Assembly: GCA_002270565.1 (NCBI GenBank)
Contig: NQMI01000009.1
Span: 62,001-126,000, forward strand
Origin: Stenocarpella maydis
Lineage: Eukaryota > Ascomycota > Sordariomycetes > Diaporthales > Diaporthaceae
Length of the DNA stretch: 64,000 nt
Direction of reading: 5' to 3'
Part shown: positions 1-12,453 of the stretch, in pieces
Layout: the number at the start of each line of letters is the position of its first letter
How positions within the stretch are numbered: position 1 is the stretch's first letter
Notes under the pieces: generated by a model
Seen by the model: only the letters and a program-made list of their open reading frames with translations
Databases searched by the model: none
What the model was told of the DNA's origin: nothing
Position numbers and translations under genes: made by a program

Positions 1-314
1 TATGTCTTAGGCTGGTGCCTAAGATCGCTGTTCCACTCGCTAAATTATCATTAGATACAAACAAAACTGAATTGCGAGGGTTAAACCCCAGATCCGTTGT
101 GTTGGCATTTGGCTTGCGTTGGCAATTTATATATGATGCAAGAAGCACTCTAGAGGCTGATCATCCACTGATATGACATGCACTTCACGAGGGTTTTTCT
201 CTACAAGTCTAACTTCAACCAAAGAAACTATCTTCTATATGTGCAGCTGTTTAACTCCATGAAGACATGGTTCGTAAGCTAGGAATACAACAACACTCAA
301 GTGATACCAATCCT

Positions 315-3300
315 TCATCGAAATTGCCTGAAAAGGAACTCGTAACCTCGCAGTACCACCTCCCAATCTTTTCCACGACTGCGATACAGATCAAAGAGAT
401 GCTCCGCGCCTTCAACAACCTCCAGCTCCGCAGGGACGCCGCGCGCCACCAGGGCCTCGTACGTAGTCCGCGCCTGCTGCCAAGGGATCAAGTCATCCCG
501 CGTCCCGTGGATGATGTACGTGGGCGTCGCGTAGTTGCCAGCCCGGATCTGCGCGCACGGGCTGATGGCGGCGATGCGGTCCGCGCTGGGCTGGGGCATG
601 TGCTTATAGTCGACGCTGGGATCTGCGCCGGCCCGCGTCGGGAGCCCATTGAGGATGACTGGCAGCATCTGACCGGTCCAGTTCATGTGCAGCACGATGC
701 GAGAGCGCGGGTCCGTGGGGGACATCCAGCCGCCGACGGCTCCGGCCTTGGGGTCCATGTTGTAGGCGGTGATCTAGAGATAGTTTGGTGTGAGTCGGGC
801 TGTCTTGGTTTCTCCTTTTTCTTTTGTAATGATGTTACTAAAATCTTGCTTACAGGCTGATCTTGAACTCCCTCCAGCAAGTCGAATTCCTCCAAGCTAT
901 CTGTCTTGGTATTCTCCGGGTAGTTCGGTTGTTTCCAGACTGAGAATGGTCTTTTGTTAGTACTTCTGCTTTTGCCACTGGAAGTTTAACTGAACCATCC
1001 AGACTCACATTCGTCTTCATAGTTGCTGGGACAATAAAATGCCAACGTTGCGTCTGGGGCCTTGATCCCGCGATTCAGTGCAGAAAAGCCCAGCTGCAAC
1101 GAAAGGGTGCCTCCTGTCGACCACCCGATGACGGCAACCTTTTCACCATTGACCTGGACGCCCATGCCACTGGCAATCCTGGGCAACTTTCCCCGTGCCC
1201 AGGAAAGAGCGTCACAGACATCAGTGATGGCACCGTCGGCGATGTTGACTTCAGGGCAGAGCCGGTAGTCTATGCTCACGGGGAGAAAGCCGTTGGCCAG
1301 GAGAAGGGCTGTCTGTTTGGGACGGACATCTTTACGTGAGAGCATGGAGTGTCCACCGCCGTGGATCATGAGAGCTGTGTTATCAAAATTGTCAGTTTTA
1401 GAACTTCTGCCAGCGGTTGATGAAGAATCTCACCTGGATATCTGGGAAGCTTGTCTTCCACATCGGGAAGATATACATCAGCATAGAGAGGGATCGGACC
1501 TGCTTCCTTATATACGAGTGTCTTCATGTTGGTTCCGGGCATGCGTCTGGCGGTGTTCGGGACGTCCTGCAAGGCGGACGGCCTAGATGATTGTCACCTG
1601 TCTCGTCAGTAAATACCACGATAATTATATAGTAATTCCCGGGGTTGCACTTACACCGCTGTCTTCACAAGGGGCCCAGAAGCTCCGCCAGATGCCTTAT
1701 TCATGATGACTCCCTTCAGCTGATCATATTTCATATCCCCATGCACGAGACCGGCGCTGAGTTTAAAGGAAAATGCCTCTTCCAGAGCACTGGCGAGCTC
1801 AACAGTCAACAGAGAATCCAGTCCTTGGTCCTCGAGACTGCTTTCTGAATTGAGCGCGGAAGGCTGAATCTCGAGAAGCTGGCACAGAACTTGTGTGAGT
1901 CTGTCCTCTACGTCTCCATCCTTGGAATTATGAGGTAGAGACTTCTTGACCGTGAGTTGCGATGAGGACGAGACGGTAGTCAGACACTCTGCGGGAGTGG
2001 AGAGCCCGCTGACCTCAGTCAATGGAGTGGAATCTCCAGAAGCTTGGGGGAACGGAGATGTGAGTCCGGGGGTTGACATTTCTGATGACTGTTCGGGAGG
2101 GGAGCTTCCTCCTGAGACAGAGAGGAATGCCAAAAGAGACTCGACATCTTGGAGCTCAGAAACCTTGTGGGGCGGTATTTCTAACCCAAAGTTATCAGTC
2201 ACAGCCGAGAACACCTCGGTTGTCAAAAGGGAGTCGATGCCAAGGCTCTCGAAGGTCGAGGATCTCGTAATCGAGGCCTTGGGTACTTCCGCGACCTCGT
2301 GGAGAAGTTCTGTCAACTTGGCAAACACATCAAGAGTCGATGATTCTTTGGTCTCGACTGCAGCAAATCTTTGGCTTGTCGACTCTTCCCGAAAGCCTCG
2401 CAGCTTCTCGATGGCCCTGTCGTAGAAGCTTTGCTCTTGAGGCTGCTTCTGGGCTGAGCCCGCCCGGTTGGACTGGGAGATGGCACTAGCCAGAGACGTG
2501 ATAGATACGCGGGTAAACTGCACGCCGAGAATGATCATGGCCAGCTTCTTGTCCTCGCTGAAGACATAGATGTCGTTGTGGTACACCTTCTCGGTCACAG
2601 GCGTGCACTGAGCAAAGACGTGCCAAGTCTTTCGTTGATCGAGTCGGCTTAGATCCAAGAACGTCTGAGTTGCCTGCACGCGCTCGATGTGCCCACATAT
2701 ATACACCTGGTTTGCAGGACAAGGGTTGAGACAGTTCACTTTAATGCCGGCAACCTGCACGAAATTGTCGACGGCGACAGGGTCCAGGATCATGGACGAA
2801 TCAGCTGCCTCAGGTGGAACTGGAACGACGATCTTGGCTCCCACTTCATCTCCCCTGGACGCGATCGCCTTCACGCCTTGGTAATAATCCGCATAGGCAA
2901 CAACCTTGCTGAAGACATGGTAGACCAGGGCGCCTTTCATGCCCTCAGCCTGGTGGTCACTCAGGAAGGCCGTAGCGCGGTTCGACCCCACGAGCTTCTC
3001 GTACCGGGCCACCTCTGCTTTGAAACTCATATCGTTCACGGCTGCGAGCTTCACGAGGCCGGACGCATGCTTTGTGCGGTTACCGGCCTGAGCACTGGCC
3101 CTAGACCCACTGGTGAAGACAAAGGACCAGTTGGAATTTGAGGAGTTTGTTGCGGTCATAGACAAATGAATTTCCTTGTCTGGATCTATTCCCAGGGGAG
3201 CAACGATGCTAAGCTTCTCGACACTTGGAATGAAATCTCTGGATGGCTGAAGGCATCTTGTAGCCCGGGCAGCCAGCTCAACGTATAGGTCTGCCGGGCA

Positions 3301-6300
3301 AAGCGGCTGGTTGAGCACAGCGTGGCCCTTGACGAAGTGTTGGAATTCCTCGCTCCTTGGGTCGATTGTGAAATATGCTTCACCTTTACCGGAACCGCCA
3401 AGTTGATGAAGGATCTTCGGCTTGGACTCTTGGGTGCTCTTGGGTGCTTGGCTGGCCGCGGAGTCGTCGCTCTTGACATTGTCCTCCCAAGTCATCCAGT
3501 GACGCTGTTTCTCGAATTGATACGGAGGGAGGTCAATGCTGCGGAAGGGAGCCCACGCTGATCCCTTCTTCCGGTAGAAAGGTCCGACTTCAATAGTCGG
3601 CATGGTTTTCCAAAGTGTAACCATCGTCTCCGCAAGGCGATTCAAGGCCTCCTTGCCATTCAAATTGGTCCCGTGATATGTATGGGAGATCGAGGAGCCG
3701 GCCAAGGCCCGGCGTGCCATGGCTGCCACGGAAGAATTCGAACCTGCCTCGAGCCAAACACAGCTTCCCAGCCTGGCCTCCAAGCGTTCCACTGCGGCCT
3801 GAAAATAGACCGGGGCCCGGGTATGGTTTGAGATGAATGCTGGCGTCAGGTCCTGCCAGGCCGTTGCCTCCTGGGAGCAAGGCTCCAGGTGGATATGCGG
3901 CTGAGAAATTTGCAAGCCGGACGCCAACTTCTCCAGATGGGGAATGAGAGGCTCGGTGAATTCAGAGTGAAACCCGTTGGTCACCTGGAGTCTCTTGTGC
4001 CGGATAGGCTGGGCCGCGGTTTTGCATATTTGCTCAACCGCATCCATTGCCTTAGAAGTGCCTGCAATGGCATGGCCTGTCGGGGCATTGTAGCATGCAA
4101 TCTCAGCCCGGAGCCCATATTGAGATGACAAGGCCGCGATGACAGCTTCAGTCGTGCTGGTGTCGGCTTCCACAGATACCATAGACCCGGACTCGGCCCC
4201 CCAGTGTTGTTGCATCAGGCTCGCCCGGCCGGCGACAAGCTTGACGGCATCATCAAGAGATAGTATACCTGAGATGCACATAGCCGTGAGCTGTCCGAAG
4301 CTGTGACCGATCACTGCGGCCGGGGTGACTCCCGCATCCATCCAGGCATTGGCAGAAGCATACTGAATGGCGAAGAACAGACAGTGAAGACTGACAACGT
4401 CCGTCACCGGCTTTTCCTGGAAGATTGTTGGGAAGATGGACTTGTAACCTGCCTTCCTCATCGCACGGTTGCAGTTTTCGAGGTGGAAACGAAGTAGAGC
4501 GGACTCAAAGTAGAGGTGCTGTGACAGGCCGACGTGGTTGTTCGTCTGGCCACCGAATGAGAGAATCACTGAGCTTGTCTCTGCCTTGTTATCTTGATGT
4601 TGCTGGATGAACTGGTCTGGCGACTTGAGGGCGGCCTTCAAGGCTTCGACAGTGCTCACGCTGGTGATGAAGCGGTGAGAGAGTGTCCTGTTTTGCTTTT
4701 TGACCAAGTTGAAGGCCAGGTTCTGGAGAAACCCAATCTCGTTGCTGGGAATCTCTGACGGCAGCGAGTTACAGAGAGCCTGGCAGTATGACTTGACGCT
4801 TTGCTCAGTATGTGCGTAAATGCAGACCGGAACCACGGACAATGCGGAGCTGTGGGGGTTTATTGAGCGGCGCGTTGACTGCGTCGTCGGGGGCTGGCAG
4901 AGAACCAGCGCTGCATTGCTGCCAGCAGCTCCATAGTTGTTGACAAGGGCGGCCTTGAAAGACGTGTCCCAGGACTGGGGAGACAACGGGATGCACATCT
5001 TGTCGACGGCAAGCGGTTGGATGTTCGGGTTGAGTGAATGGTGGTTCGCCAGTGGTGGGATGGTTGATTTGTTCATAGCAAGTACAGTTTTGATGACGGA
5101 GGCGACGCCGGACGATGCTTCACAGTGGCCAACGTTGCCCTTGACTGAGCCGATGGAAGCAATACTGTCCCTGGATGGTCCACCAAACACGGTGCGAAGA
5201 CTGTCCATCTCCGTTGGATCGCCCTTGGCTGTCCCTGTCCCGTGAGACTCGATATATGTCACATCATAGGGCTTGACACCCGCGTCGGCAAGAACCTTCC
5301 TATACAGATCCACTTGCGAAGAGCCGTTGGGCACCGTGATGTATGTATCATTGCGGCATTGGTTGACCCCTGTTCCGGCGACTACTCCGTAAACAAAGTC
5401 GCCGTCCTTCACGGCCTCTGAGAGCTTCTTCAAGAAGATCAGGCCGACACCTTCACCACGGCAGTAACCATCTCCTGCCGCATCAAATGGCTTGGTGGGG
5501 CCGGTAGGGCTCAAGAAGTTGGCAGCGCGCAAGTTCTCCCAAAGATTGGGGCTAGAGTTTAGACTGACGCCGCCTGCCAGTGCGCGTGAGCACTGCCCCG
5601 TCTGGATGGATCTGCACGCCGCGTCGATGGCCACCATGGAGGCACTGCAAGCTGTGTCATAAGTCATTGATGGGCCCGTCCAGCCGAAGTGGTGGCTGAT
5701 CCTGCCACATAGGAACGCCCGCAACTCCCCAATCGCCGAGAAAGCTGTCGGGGCATGGGAGGCGATGTTGTCGTGATAGTCCGTCGTAGCCACACCAATA
5801 TAGCAGCCCACGTCCTCAGGAGCGTCTCTTTCCGTCAAATATCCCGAAGATTCGACAGCCTGATACGCTGCCTGGAGAAGGATCCGTTGCTGAGGGTCCA
5901 TAGCAGCCGCTTCTCTTGCGGACTTCTTGAAGAAGCGGTGATCAAAGGCATCCGCGTCGCGAACAAAATTGCCATAATACCGCGAGCCTTCTTTGGTTCT
6001 TCGGAGTCCCGTGCGTACCCAGCGATCTTCTGGGACCTCGCCATGCATGGAAGCACCCTTTGAGATGACCTCCCAGAATTCCTCCAACGAGTCGACCCCG
6101 GCATACTTGCAGGCCATGCCGACAATAGCAACTGAATGCTGCGGATAGTCATATTCCGCTGCTTTCTCGGGCAGTTGTCCCCCGATTGAGAGCTCAGTGG
6201 TCAGTTGTGGCATTTTGTGAATTTTGGCTGGGGAGGCTCGCTGAATTGATGGTGGGACAATGTCAGAGACGCTAAATGTGACCACATCTGCGCCGGGAAT

Positions 6301-7324
6301 AACGTGTTGAAAAGTTTCTGACATTGTCACATGCCAATTCGACACGTCCGTGAGGAGCACTGAGATTGCAATGCTGGACAACGAGCCCTTCTCGTGAATG
6401 GGCGCGCCATCCACATTTTGTCTCATGTGTGCGAGAAGTGAAGCAGCTTCTGGGAGGTTTAGGAAGTCATGTAGGCCAACAAAATCTGAAATGCTCTCAG
6501 CCGTGGTCTTGTTCACTGAAGAGTGGAAACGCCCTTGTATGGGGACGTCTCGAACTATAAATCCGTCCGCGGACAGAGCCTCCGTCAGAGACTCCTTCTG
6601 TGACTTGGGGACAGTGATCGTGAAATTGTCCTCGTCAAAAACCACTGATAGGTATGTCTGAGAGATTTCAGTCAGCTTTGGTGGGCACGGATTTTATTGG
6701 ATGGAAACTCACTCCTGTGAAAGTCTCGAGGTGGCGAGACAGCCTGTCGCCCTCAGAATGCTTCGTCTTCTCCTTGACAACTAGACAGATTGTCTCGAGG
6801 CTGTTCAGTTCTGAATCGAGATCCACATATGCTCCAATGACCAGTGCCAACCTGACTGCGACCGAAGCATACTCGGCGATGTCCTGAACCTTTTCAGAGC
6901 AGGCAATCGCCACGGCCGAGAGAAACCCAGTGCAAAAGCCTTGGATGCCAGCTAGTGAGAGGCCACCAAGCAACTGAGAGTGGTTGAAGATACCCTCATT
7001 ATCCCGTAGATACTGGACATAGTCCAGCACCTGGGTGATAACTGTCAAAGGTGTACAGATGATATTGTGGGAAGGAGTGACTGAAGGAGCGGGCTCTTCC
7101 CCCAGCCAACCGGTCAAGTGTGAGACCAGGTCATGTCCCGGAATCCGACTGAATCTGGGCTCATGCGACAAGAGAAGGGTCCAAAGTGAGGGAAGGCTTT
7201 TGACGGTCTTCAGAAGAACATTGAGTTGTGGATCAGATAGCAGTATATCTCTCTGCCGTTGAAGGTGGTGGAGGGTTGGGAGCTTGGTTTGTGGGCCGAA
7301 GAGGATTGCTGAAGGTAGAGTCAT
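315..7324 (-). CDS. Non-reducing polyketide synthase, SAT-KS-MAT-PT-ACP-ACP-TE
   Basis: Six exons: 7324-6713, 6657-1655, 1582-1434, 1374-1009, 939-854, 773-315 (2224 aa). The start is the first ATG of the frame. Seen in order: SAT with the Cys motif GFCTGFLSA; KS with DTACSAS (Cys near 541) and His in ESHGTGT and GNVGHCEA; MAT with GHSFGQ (Ser near 990); PT with His in KGHAVL (about 1316) and Asp in AVDNFVQVAG (about 1501); two ACPs with LGIDSL and QGLDSL (Ser near 1680 and 1818); and a C-terminal alpha/beta-hydrolase TE with IHGGGH, GWSTGG, an Asp in GTRDDL and a His in GAEHLF. Known: such enzymes build aromatic polyketides from an acyl starter and malonyl-CoA. The TE type normally follows a C-methyltransferase, which is absent. 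Inferred: a free aromatic acid is released and passed to the divergent A-T-R reductase. Chain length cannot be read from sequence. Splice sites are strong and in phase. Confidence 0.93.
1583..1654 (-). other. PKS intron 2, between the second ACP and the TE domain
   Basis: The donor GTAAGT directly follows codons for ...VKTA plus two bases. The branch site CTGAC lies 22 bases before the acceptor CATCTAG. Of the three AG candidates downstream, only this one keeps the frame into the hydrolase. If the intron is retained, a TAA stop appears one codon past the donor and the protein ends after ACP2, without TE. Confidence 0.85.
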
Positions 7325-8537
7325 ATTGGGTGGATAATATGGAAGCAATGACCCAAAATAAGGAAAGTTACTATGCCCTCGTTGACTAAAAAGATGGAGG
7401 TCGTATTGGCTTGGTTCTCTCCTGATCTTTCTTGCCTCTGGGATTGGAGGTTGCCTTATGATCAGATGATTTCGAGGGGCCTTTTCAGCATTATAAGCTC
7501 ATTTAAAATATCCTCTTGTACGAATGCCCCGGAACTCGGGGTTTCCACATTTCACCTCGTTGCAGTTGAGTCTCTGGTTTAGCGCGAGGTATGTTGCTGC
7601 CGCCCTGCCCGTCTGACCCGTGGACGCATAGCAGCGGTGAGTTAACGTCGTTGCAGATAGCTACCTGCTCTGGTTACAATGTAACATTTTGCACGTTCAA
7701 GTGAAATATCCTGGGTCCTTTGGTCCAGATGATTCATCGCCGGTACTTTTCATACCCTCGGCGCTGAGAGGCTGTGCTGATAAGTCAACAGTTTTGCAGC
7801 CTCGTGGCTACGCAAAAGTTAATTGGTCAAAACGCGTAACGGAAATGATCTACAACTGAAATAGCTAGCTTAAGTATAGGTTCCTGGCGATCATCTACGC
7901 TGAGATGATGATTTCCATCCTTTGGAGATCGATATCCAGCTAAGGAGCTGTGGCGTACAGTCAGCGCGATAAGGGCCGTGTCTCACTGTAACAGTGAGGT
8001 CCGGCCGGGTCCGACGGTGTGTCGACACGAATCACTGCATACCGCTTTTTGGTACTCCAGACAATCCCCGAACGCTGTCATCTTTGTCATGCCGCCGATG
8101 CCGCAACTGTTCCCACGTTACTATGGTTCCTGCTCACTTACCAAGATGGCCCAGCACGTAACATATCATACAGGGCAAGAGTCGGAGTGTAAATTATTTC
8201 CGAGCGGCACTCGGAAGAGTCTTCTTGGCTGGTCAGCGAACCTGCAATGCCTTTGCTTCATGGAGCCGAAAGCGGACTGAGTATTATAGGAGTGAGACTT
8301 CGCCACACAAGAGCATCGGTTGACTAAGAATTATTTCTCAGCCGCTAGCACTTTTACTCATTGCAATCACCTACTAAAATTTCTTGAGGGCGACCTTCTG
8401 GCCTTAGGTTGTTGTTACCACAGCTGAAGCAGTACGTACTGCGATATAAACATCTCATTCTATCAGATCGAGGTTTTGCCCTCCTGGCTCCATTTATTCT
8501 ACCTCCAATTTCACCCCATAATCATCGATCCGTGGAA
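7325..8537. promoter_or_regulatory. Shared divergent promoter region of PKS and NRPS-like genes
   Basis: A 1.2-kb spacer separates the start codons of the minus-strand PKS and the plus-strand A-T-R reductase. No credible gene lies in it; the small ORFs show no domain. It is the natural place for common control of the two core biosynthetic genes. A TATA-like box for the reductase is at 8445-8450. I did not recognise a specific zinc-cluster factor site. Confidence 0.6.
8445..8450 (+). promoter_or_regulatory. TATA-like box of the NRPS-like gene
   Basis: TATAAA lies 88 bases before the ATG at 8538, a usual distance for filamentous fungi. Confidence 0.45.
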
Positions 8538-11500
8538 ATGGGTTCCCAAGCACCGGAATTCGTGAGGGCAGACCTCAATTTACCTACAAACCTGCCCGAT
8601 GACCTCAAGCAAAGGCGTGGGCCGAGTGCGGTTCGGACTGTCCCTGAACTGGTGGACTTCAACGCCGTCCACAACGCAGATTACATATTTTGCTACCAAG
8701 CTGGCAAATGTGACTTCGGAAACGTCAAACTAGTTTCCATCACGCATTCAGAATTCAGAGACACTGTTCTTTGTTGCCAGGAATGGCTCAAATCCACCAT
8801 CAAAAATCTTCAGCTTCCCGTTCTTCAGGAGAACGGAGTCATCTCCAGGAGTACGCCAGTCGCGCTCTTTATGGAGAGTGATATTGGTCTCTTTGTCCAC
8901 ATAGTCAGCCTTCTCGGCCTCGGAGTCCCGGTCCTGCTCCTTTCTGCCCGGCTAAGCCCTCTTGCCATCGAAAATCTCATCAAGACAACCCACTGCTCAG
9001 CTATCTTGGCCTCTCCACGATTAGCGCGAAGCTGCAGAGCCGCAGTCCAGCCCGGCAGTTCTGGAAGCTCGTCATCGGCCGTGATTTATGAAAGGCAACC
9101 CTATGAGGTGTTCTTGTCGCAAAATAACAATTCCGCTGCCCTTAATCCGGCAGCAACCGTGTGCTACCCGCACTATCACTCAGACGAGAAGGATCGAAAT
9201 GCTATCATTCTGCATTCTTCAGGGACAACTGGGCTTCCCAAGGCCATTTACCAATCTCAGGAGTATGTGCTCGGCTATGCAGCAAATCACTGTTTATCAC
9301 CAGAAGAAGCCCGTGGCGTTAACTTGTCGACTTTGCCGCTGTTCCACGTAAGCAAGCCCCAGAGAGTTGCACGTCTTTTGAATATAGCTGATCATTTTAA
9401 ATCCTAACAGGGGTTCGGGCTGCTGGCACCATGCCTGTCTTTAAGCATCGGACTCCGGCTCTGTCTGCCCGCAAACTCAATCTCGTCCGCAAGCACCATA
9501 GCCTGTTTGTTGGAGAATACCAACGCTCGCTCGTTGATGACAGTTCCTTCGGTGCTTGACGACATGTGCGAGAATGCCGACGATGGTGTCGCTTTACGCA
9601 CGCTACTTCCCCTGAAATTCGTGGCCACTGGTGGAGGTCCTCTGCCTCAATCCCTAGCCGAAAGGCTGGTGGGCACCGGCGTCAGGCTCCTCAACCATTT
9701 CGGCGCAACGGAGGTCGGGGCACTCGGCTCTATCTTTGTTCCAACGGGTAATGAGTATGACTACCGCTATATTCGCCTACGGCAGGACTACCGGTACGAC
9801 ATTGTCCCTCTAGAGCCTACAACTTCCCAAAATTCTGCCAATGATGGAGCATGCAAGCTGGTGTTCTATCCTTTTGGCTGGGATTCCCCCTTCGAGGTTC
9901 AGGACAAACTGCTTCGCAACCCGCTGCATCCAAACACGGACTTTCGTGTCCTGAGCCGAACCGACGACGTGGTTGTTCTTGCCACAGGGGAAAAGGTGTT
10001 GCCAGGTATTTTTGAATCTGAGCTAAGCCAAGACAACCTCTGCAAGACTGCCGTGGTCGTCGGGCAATCCCAGTTCGAAGTTGGCATTCTGGCCGAGCCT
10101 CGAAATGAGAACCTCCGCGGCGCGACCGAAATTGAGGAGTTCAGGAGCCACATATGGGAGATCATATCTCCGTTGAATGAGAAGGTAGACGCACATGCTC
10201 GGGTCTCGTCTCCGCGAAGCATCATTGTCGTGCTTCCGCGGGAGAAATCCGTTCCTCGCTCAGACAAGGGCTCCGTGCTTCGCCAGGAAACCTACCGAGT
10301 GTTTGAACCTGAGATCGCTGCAATGTACGAATCACTCGAGAAGCTTTCAGGTGAAAATAGCAGTCAAGGATATCGACTCGACATGTCCTGCCTGGAGGCT
10401 GGAATCCGCGAGCTCATCCAGACCAAATTGGGCTGGAAGATTCCAAATGCGGAGTGGGAGGACGAGCAAGACTTGCTCGAGATTGGCATGGACTCCCTAC
10501 AAGCTCTCCAGCTCCGACGTCTGCTCTCAGCCTCCCTTGCGCAACTCGGCGATGTGGAGATCCAGTTGGGACGCGATTTCGTCTATGTCAACCCTTCAGT
10601 GGCTATGCTGGCAGATGCAATCCGCAAAAGGGCGGACAAGGCTTCTGCCGACTTTGCGGAAAATTCGACTGATATTGTCGCACGATTAGTCAACAAGTTC
10701 TCGCATTCCAACCTGTCCTTCAACATTACACCTGGGCTTCAGAATGTAGTGCTGCTGACAGGAAGCACTGGGGGCCTCGGATCACACCTTGTTCAATGTC
10801 TTGCGCAACGTCAAGACATCCTTAGAGTCATTTGCTTGATCCGTGGCGAGAACGTCAGCCCAACAGAAAAGCTGCGGGAGGCACTGGCATGCCAGGGTCT
10901 TCAGCTTCCCAAGCACTGCTGGGCCAAGGTCCATGCTCTAGCGGTGGATTTCGCGAAGCCTCAGTTTGGCTTAAGCCCGGCCGAGTACGAGTCACTCACA
11001 AACTCAGTGACACATGTTGTGCAAAACGGCTGGCCAATGGACTTCAACCGCCGTGTCGCCTCTTTCGAGAGCCAATTCCGTCTGACGTGGGACCTGATCC
11101 AGCTGACGGTCGATTCAGGAAAGGCAAAGGAAGACACGAAGAAAGGTCATTTACCATCCCCTCCTACATACTTGTTCGTCTCGTCCATCGCTGTCGTAGG
11201 CCAGTATCCCGATCCGAAAGCTGGTCGAGGCTCCATGGTACCCGAAGTGCCGATGCCCGATAACGGATGTGCAGATGAATTTGGATATGCCCAGGCCAAG
11301 CTGGTCTGCGAGCGCATCGTCGAATCAGCTGCCCGAGCTTACAAGGGGGAACTTGTAGCCAAGTATGTGCGGGTGGGACAGATGACAGGCGCAAGAGAGA
11401 CAGCCCTGTGGAACACCAGAGAGCATTTTCCGGCTCTCGTCAAGTCCTCTCAACTTGTAGGATATCTTCCAAAGATACGCGGTGTAGGTAAACCCGGCCC

Positions 11501-11972
11501 CTCACACTTTACGCTGCTGATACTCACCATCTTTTTCTAGACCTTGTCATGGCTCCCTGTAGATGATGCGGCGGCGGCCATGGCAGATCTTACCCTTGCA
11601 CCTGCGCCAGCCGACCAGGGCGTAGCACAGCCTCTGGTTTTCCATGTCGAGAATCCCATCAGGCAGTCCTGGGAGGATGTCCTAGATGTTATTGAGAGCG
11701 AGCTGTCGTTGACGTCGTCAAGCCGCGTTCCTTATAGGCAGTGGGTTGAAAAGGTCATGGCTCATTCCGATGACCAGATAGAGGAGAATCCCGCAAAGAA
11801 GATGGCGGCATTCTTCCAGGGAGATTTCGAGCACATGTCCGGTGGCCAGGTCATCATGGGCACGGATCGTTCTCGGGCGTGCAGTGAGACTTTGCGCATC
11901 AGCAGGCCCGTAGACAATGTCTTGGTGAAGGCTTATGTAGCAGGATGGCGGAAAACGGGTTTCTTGAAGTGA
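8538..11972 (+). CDS. NRPS-like carboxylate reductase (A-T-R)
   Basis: Exons 8538-9347, 9411-11483, 11541-11972 give 1104 aa starting MGSQAP, the first ATG of the frame. The adenylation domain carries the P-loop signature HSSGTTGLPKA and the core motif NHFGATEVGALGS. The carrier domain has the phosphopantetheine site IGMDSLQALQ. The reductase domain has an NADP-binding motif (LLTGSTGGLGSHL) and the SDR pair Y-x-x-x-K in GYAQAK. There is no condensation domain. Known: enzymes of this layout activate a carboxylic acid with ATP, load it as a thioester and release it reductively as an aldehyde; in several fungal clusters they act on the aromatic acid made by a neighbouring NR-PKS. Inferred: here the substrate is the PKS product. 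Both introns are 57-63 bp GT-AG introns in phase 0. Confidence 0.93.
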
Positions 11973-12453
11973 GCTTGCATTTTTTGCCATATATTCAGCA
12001 GCTGCATCTCTCCCTTCAACGTATTGGGTGCGACGCAAACTCGAATATAAAGATTAATCGTCTTTCACATGTCATGATAGTGAAAAATTATCGTGAAAGC
12101 AAAGCTACACACTTTTCAGAGTGGAAGGCGACAGTGAATAGTATAATAGAGTTGGGCGAGCTTTATTGGTAGAAACACTACTGAGTTTATCGATCTTCTT
12201 AGCAGTGAATACAAAGATTTGGAAAGAGTCTAGTGAGGAAAAAACCCAGGTCAAGATTTAATGGTCTACAATGCATGTTTTAGTTTAGAATCAGAAAGGT
12301 CCCACTCCCCCTACTCTCAAATCATTCCCAAACTCGTAATCGAAGACCAACTTGAACATGCAACCAGCTAGTCTCCTCAACATCTCCACCAACAACTAAT
12401 CCTAACCTCCCACGCGACATGAACATGCGCAACAAAAGCCTCGCGCCGAGCTC
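11973..12453. other. Spacer between convergent NRPS-like and P450 genes
   Basis: About 480 bp, AT-rich, holding the 3' ends of two convergent genes. I see no coding signal in it. Confidence 0.6.

Noticed and set aside
315..1572. Separate alpha/beta-hydrolase gene next to the PKS
   Set aside because: In-phase introns with good splice sites connect it to the last ACP; it reads as the PKS's own TE domain.
6668..7348. SAT domain as a separate gene
   Set aside because: A 55-bp intron (6658-6712) with GTGAGT and CTCTCAG joins it in frame to the KS exon; the combined protein has normal NR-PKS order. The apparent start at 7348 is TTG; the first ATG is at 7324.
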